From an uncultured Gammaproteobacteria bacterium (GTDB lineage: Bacteria; Pseudomonadota; Gammaproteobacteria; Pseudomonadales; Ketobacteraceae): a stretch of DNA of 64,000 nt. A program made the translations under genes and the position numbers. Each line of letters starts with the position of its first letter. The stretch's first letter is position 1. The stretch is from contig CAJXZM010000002.1 of assembly GCA_913063125.1 (NCBI GenBank), positions 59,263 through 123,262 on the forward strand, in the 5' to 3' direction. Under the pieces are notes generated by a model, which worked only from the letters and a program-made list of their open reading frames with translations, made no database searches and had not been told where the DNA came from. Positions 62,664-64,000 of the stretch are shown in pieces.

Positions 62664-62750
62664 TGGTGCCCGGAGCCGGAATCGAACCGGCACGATGTTG
62701 CCATCGCAAGATTTTAAGTCTTGTGCGTCTACCAATTTCGCCATCCGGGC
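62664..62750 (-). tRNA. tRNA-Leu (anticodon UAA)
   Basis: 87 bases including encoded CCA. Acceptor GCCCGGA pairs with TCCGGGC, the T-arm GGTTCCGGCTC is clear, and a class II variable arm is present. The anticodon stem CAAGA/TCTTG encloses loop CTTAAAA, anticodon TAA, reading UUA. Third in a Gly-Cys-Leu tRNA cluster. Confidence 0.97.
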
Positions 62751-62774
62751 ATATAAGATGGGCTTTCATAAAAA

Positions 62775-62848
62775 TGGAGGCGCGAGCCGGAGTCGAACCG
62801 GCCTACGTGGATTTGCAATCCAGTGCATAACCGCTTTGCTATCGCGCC
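62775..62848 (-). tRNA. tRNA-Cys (anticodon GCA)
   Basis: 74 bases with encoded CCA. Acceptor GGCGCGA pairs with TCGCGCC, the anticodon arm TGGATTGCAAATCCA has GCA, and the T-arm GGTTCGACTCC is standard. Second of the tRNA cluster. Confidence 0.97.
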
Positions 62849-62883
62849 TTCTAACCTGTGCCACGAGGCTTCTAACTAAAACT

Positions 62884-62959
<76 letters not shown>

Positions 62960-63074
62960 TCTATTTCTTTTCAAGCACTGCTTGATGGGAGTCGTATTCT
63001 ACATCTGTAACGCTGAGAGTCAACCTGAATTTTCCATTAAACATCAAATAGTTGATATAAATTCACTCCTCACT

Positions 63075-63656
63075 TTACGCTTCTTTTAATATTGGCCACG
63101 CAGCTCGCAAATACACCACCATCGACCACAAGGTAAGCCCCGTAGCGATGTACAACACGCCGTATGCCAATACTACAATTGGATCTTCGAAACTAGGCTG
63201 TCGCGCCAGTAAACCCGTTATTGCTGTCATTTGCGCAAATGTCTTTACCTTACCAACATTCGACACCGCCACGTTGGCACGCTTACCAACCTCTGCCATC
63301 CATTCTCGAAGTGCCGATATTGTAATTTCTCGACTAATTATTACCAGGGCGGGAACTGCAAGCCAGGCGCTCGCATGAGACTCCACCAGTAACACCAAAG
63401 CAACTGCAACCATCAGCTTATCGGCGACAGGGTCCAGAAAAGCGCCAAGAGCACTACTTTGCTCCCACTTTCTGGCCAAATAGCCATCCAGCCAATCTGT
63501 AAACGCAGCCCCCGCAAACAGCGCTGCAGCGGCGAGATACTTCCATTCAAAGGGCAAATAATACACAAGGACAATTATCGGAATCGCTAATATCCGCATC
63601 ATTGTTAGAATATTGGGGATGGTATAAATTGAACGCGTTTCACTACCTTTTGACAT
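63075..63656 (-). CDS. pgsA: CDP-diacylglycerol--glycerol-3-phosphate 3-phosphatidyltransferase
   Basis: The 193-residue inner-membrane enzyme has the CDP-alcohol phosphotransferase signature DWLDGYLARKWEQS, then GAFLDPVADK (DxxDGxxAR...G...D...D). Four to five membrane helices are present. The N-terminus IYTIPNILTMMRILAIP is typical of PgsA. It makes phosphatidylglycerol phosphate, the precursor of phosphatidylglycerol and cardiolipin. Lies between uvrC and the tRNA cluster, as in E. coli uvrC-pgsA-glyW-cysT-leuZ. Confidence 0.96.
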   Translation of the reverse strand: MSKGSETRSIYTIPNILTMMRILAIPIIVLVYYLPFEWKYLAAAALFAGAAFTDWLDGYLARKWEQSSALGAFLDPVADKLMVAVALVLLVESHASAWLAVPALVIISREITISALREWMAEVGKRANVAVSNVGKVKTFAQMTAITGLLARQPSFEDPIVVLAYGVLYIATGLTLWSMVVYLRAAWPILKEA

Positions 63657-63758
63657 AACTTCTCTTAGCTAATGGGCTTCACTCAAACAAAGAGCATTGC
63701 AATATACGGCTGAATTTAGCATGGTTGAGTACATTTAACACGCTTTCTACTTATCAGC

Positions 63759-64000
63759 CTAGTCATTATGGAGTGCTGCATAAATATCAGTCGCCATTTT
63801 AGCACTAATACCTCTCACTTTTGTTAACTCTCCCTGACTTGCGCGTGCTATTTCCTGAAAACCACCAAAATGTAACAATAAGTCCCTGCGTCTTTTAGGC
63901 CCAACCCCCTCTATTCCTTCCATCGGGGAAACTCTTCTTGTCTTAGCCCTCTTTTGCCGATGACCAGCAATAGCAAACCTGTGTGACTCATCCCGTATAT
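63759..64000 (-). CDS. uvrC: Excinuclease ABC subunit C, C-terminal end (cut by window edge)
   Basis: The minus-strand frame open from the window edge to a TAG at 63759-63761 encodes about 79 residues. It reads [16 protein letters not shown], then [20 protein letters not shown], then [20 protein letters not shown]. This is the end of the RNase-H-like nuclease domain plus the C-terminal double helix-hairpin-helix of UvrC, which makes the incisions in nucleotide excision repair. The 5' part lies outside the window. Followed by pgsA after about 100 bases. Confidence 0.95.
   Translation of the reverse strand, partial: IRDESHRFAIAGHRQKRAKTRRVSPMEGIEGVGPKRRRDLLLHFGGFQEIARASQGELTKVRGISAKMATDIYAALHND

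Overview
The window looks like chromosome from a marine-type gammaproteobacterium of modest GC content (AT-rich, roughly 40 percent GC by eye). Support comes from the uvrC-pgsA-tRNA-Gly-tRNA-Cys-tRNA-Leu block at the right end and the divergent tesA / ybbA-ybbP-type pair, both laid out as in enterobacteria. A yjfI-yjfJ-yjfK-like PspA cluster, a YfaZ porin-like protein, a PpnN nucleosidase, an exosortase A (XrtA) exopolysaccharide locus and a wax-ester-synthase-type acyltransferase point the same way. I cannot name the genus.

Region 1 (1-19511, all minus strand) is one long exopolysaccharide/exosortase operon, read from right to left: initiating sugar transferase, export lipoprotein, chain-length protein, tyrosine-kinase-like ATPase, outer-membrane beta-barrel, GNAT/FemAB-like protein, exosortase A with a fused EpsI-like tail, deacetylase, glycosyltransferases (GT2, GT4), second deacetylase, O-antigen-ligase-like polymerase, GT4, two tandem asparagine-synthase-type amidotransferases, and a GT4 cut by the window edge. 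Most genes abut or overlap. The tyrosine kinase lacks its Walker A lysine. No PEP-CTERM substrate and no exosortase-associated AAA ATPase are present in the window.

Region 2 (19821-28335) holds an MscS channel, then a minus-strand membrane-stress cluster: lipoprotein with a Ser/Arg/Tyr tail, double DUF350 membrane protein, membrane-fused spermidine-synthase-like enzyme, DUF2170, PspA/IM30, DUF2491, a small unknown and a rhomboid protease. Three copies of one 13-bp palindrome sit at the two gaps in this cluster where promoters would be expected, which suggests a dedicated regulon. A SPOR-domain protein lies upstream.

Region 3 (28535-43485) has a YfaZ-like outer-membrane protein, a 7TMR-DISM hybrid histidine kinase, a voltage-sensor-like membrane protein, a PilZ-DUF1631-GGDEF-EAL c-di-GMP protein, a DUF2806/TIGR03899-like protein with a 19-bp palindrome upstream, a crotonase, a DUF2591-like small protein, phosphoglucomutase, PpnN and a cyclic-nucleotide-binding protein.

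Region 4 (43840-57735) carries two lipoproteins, one of them possibly a TULIP/BPI-like lipid binder, separated by a perfect 31-bp inverted repeat. It continues with MtfA with a SEC-C tail, TesA, a YbbA-YbbP-type ABC exporter, a 1398-residue secreted multi-domain di-heme protein with a lectin tail, and a broken NTF2-like gene next to the WS/DGAT acyltransferase.

Region 5 (57751-64000) contains the WS/DGAT gene, two tandem RlaP/COG3541-like nucleotidyltransferases, a lipoprotein, three tRNAs, pgsA and the 3' end of uvrC.

All family names rest on motifs recognised by eye; no database search was run.
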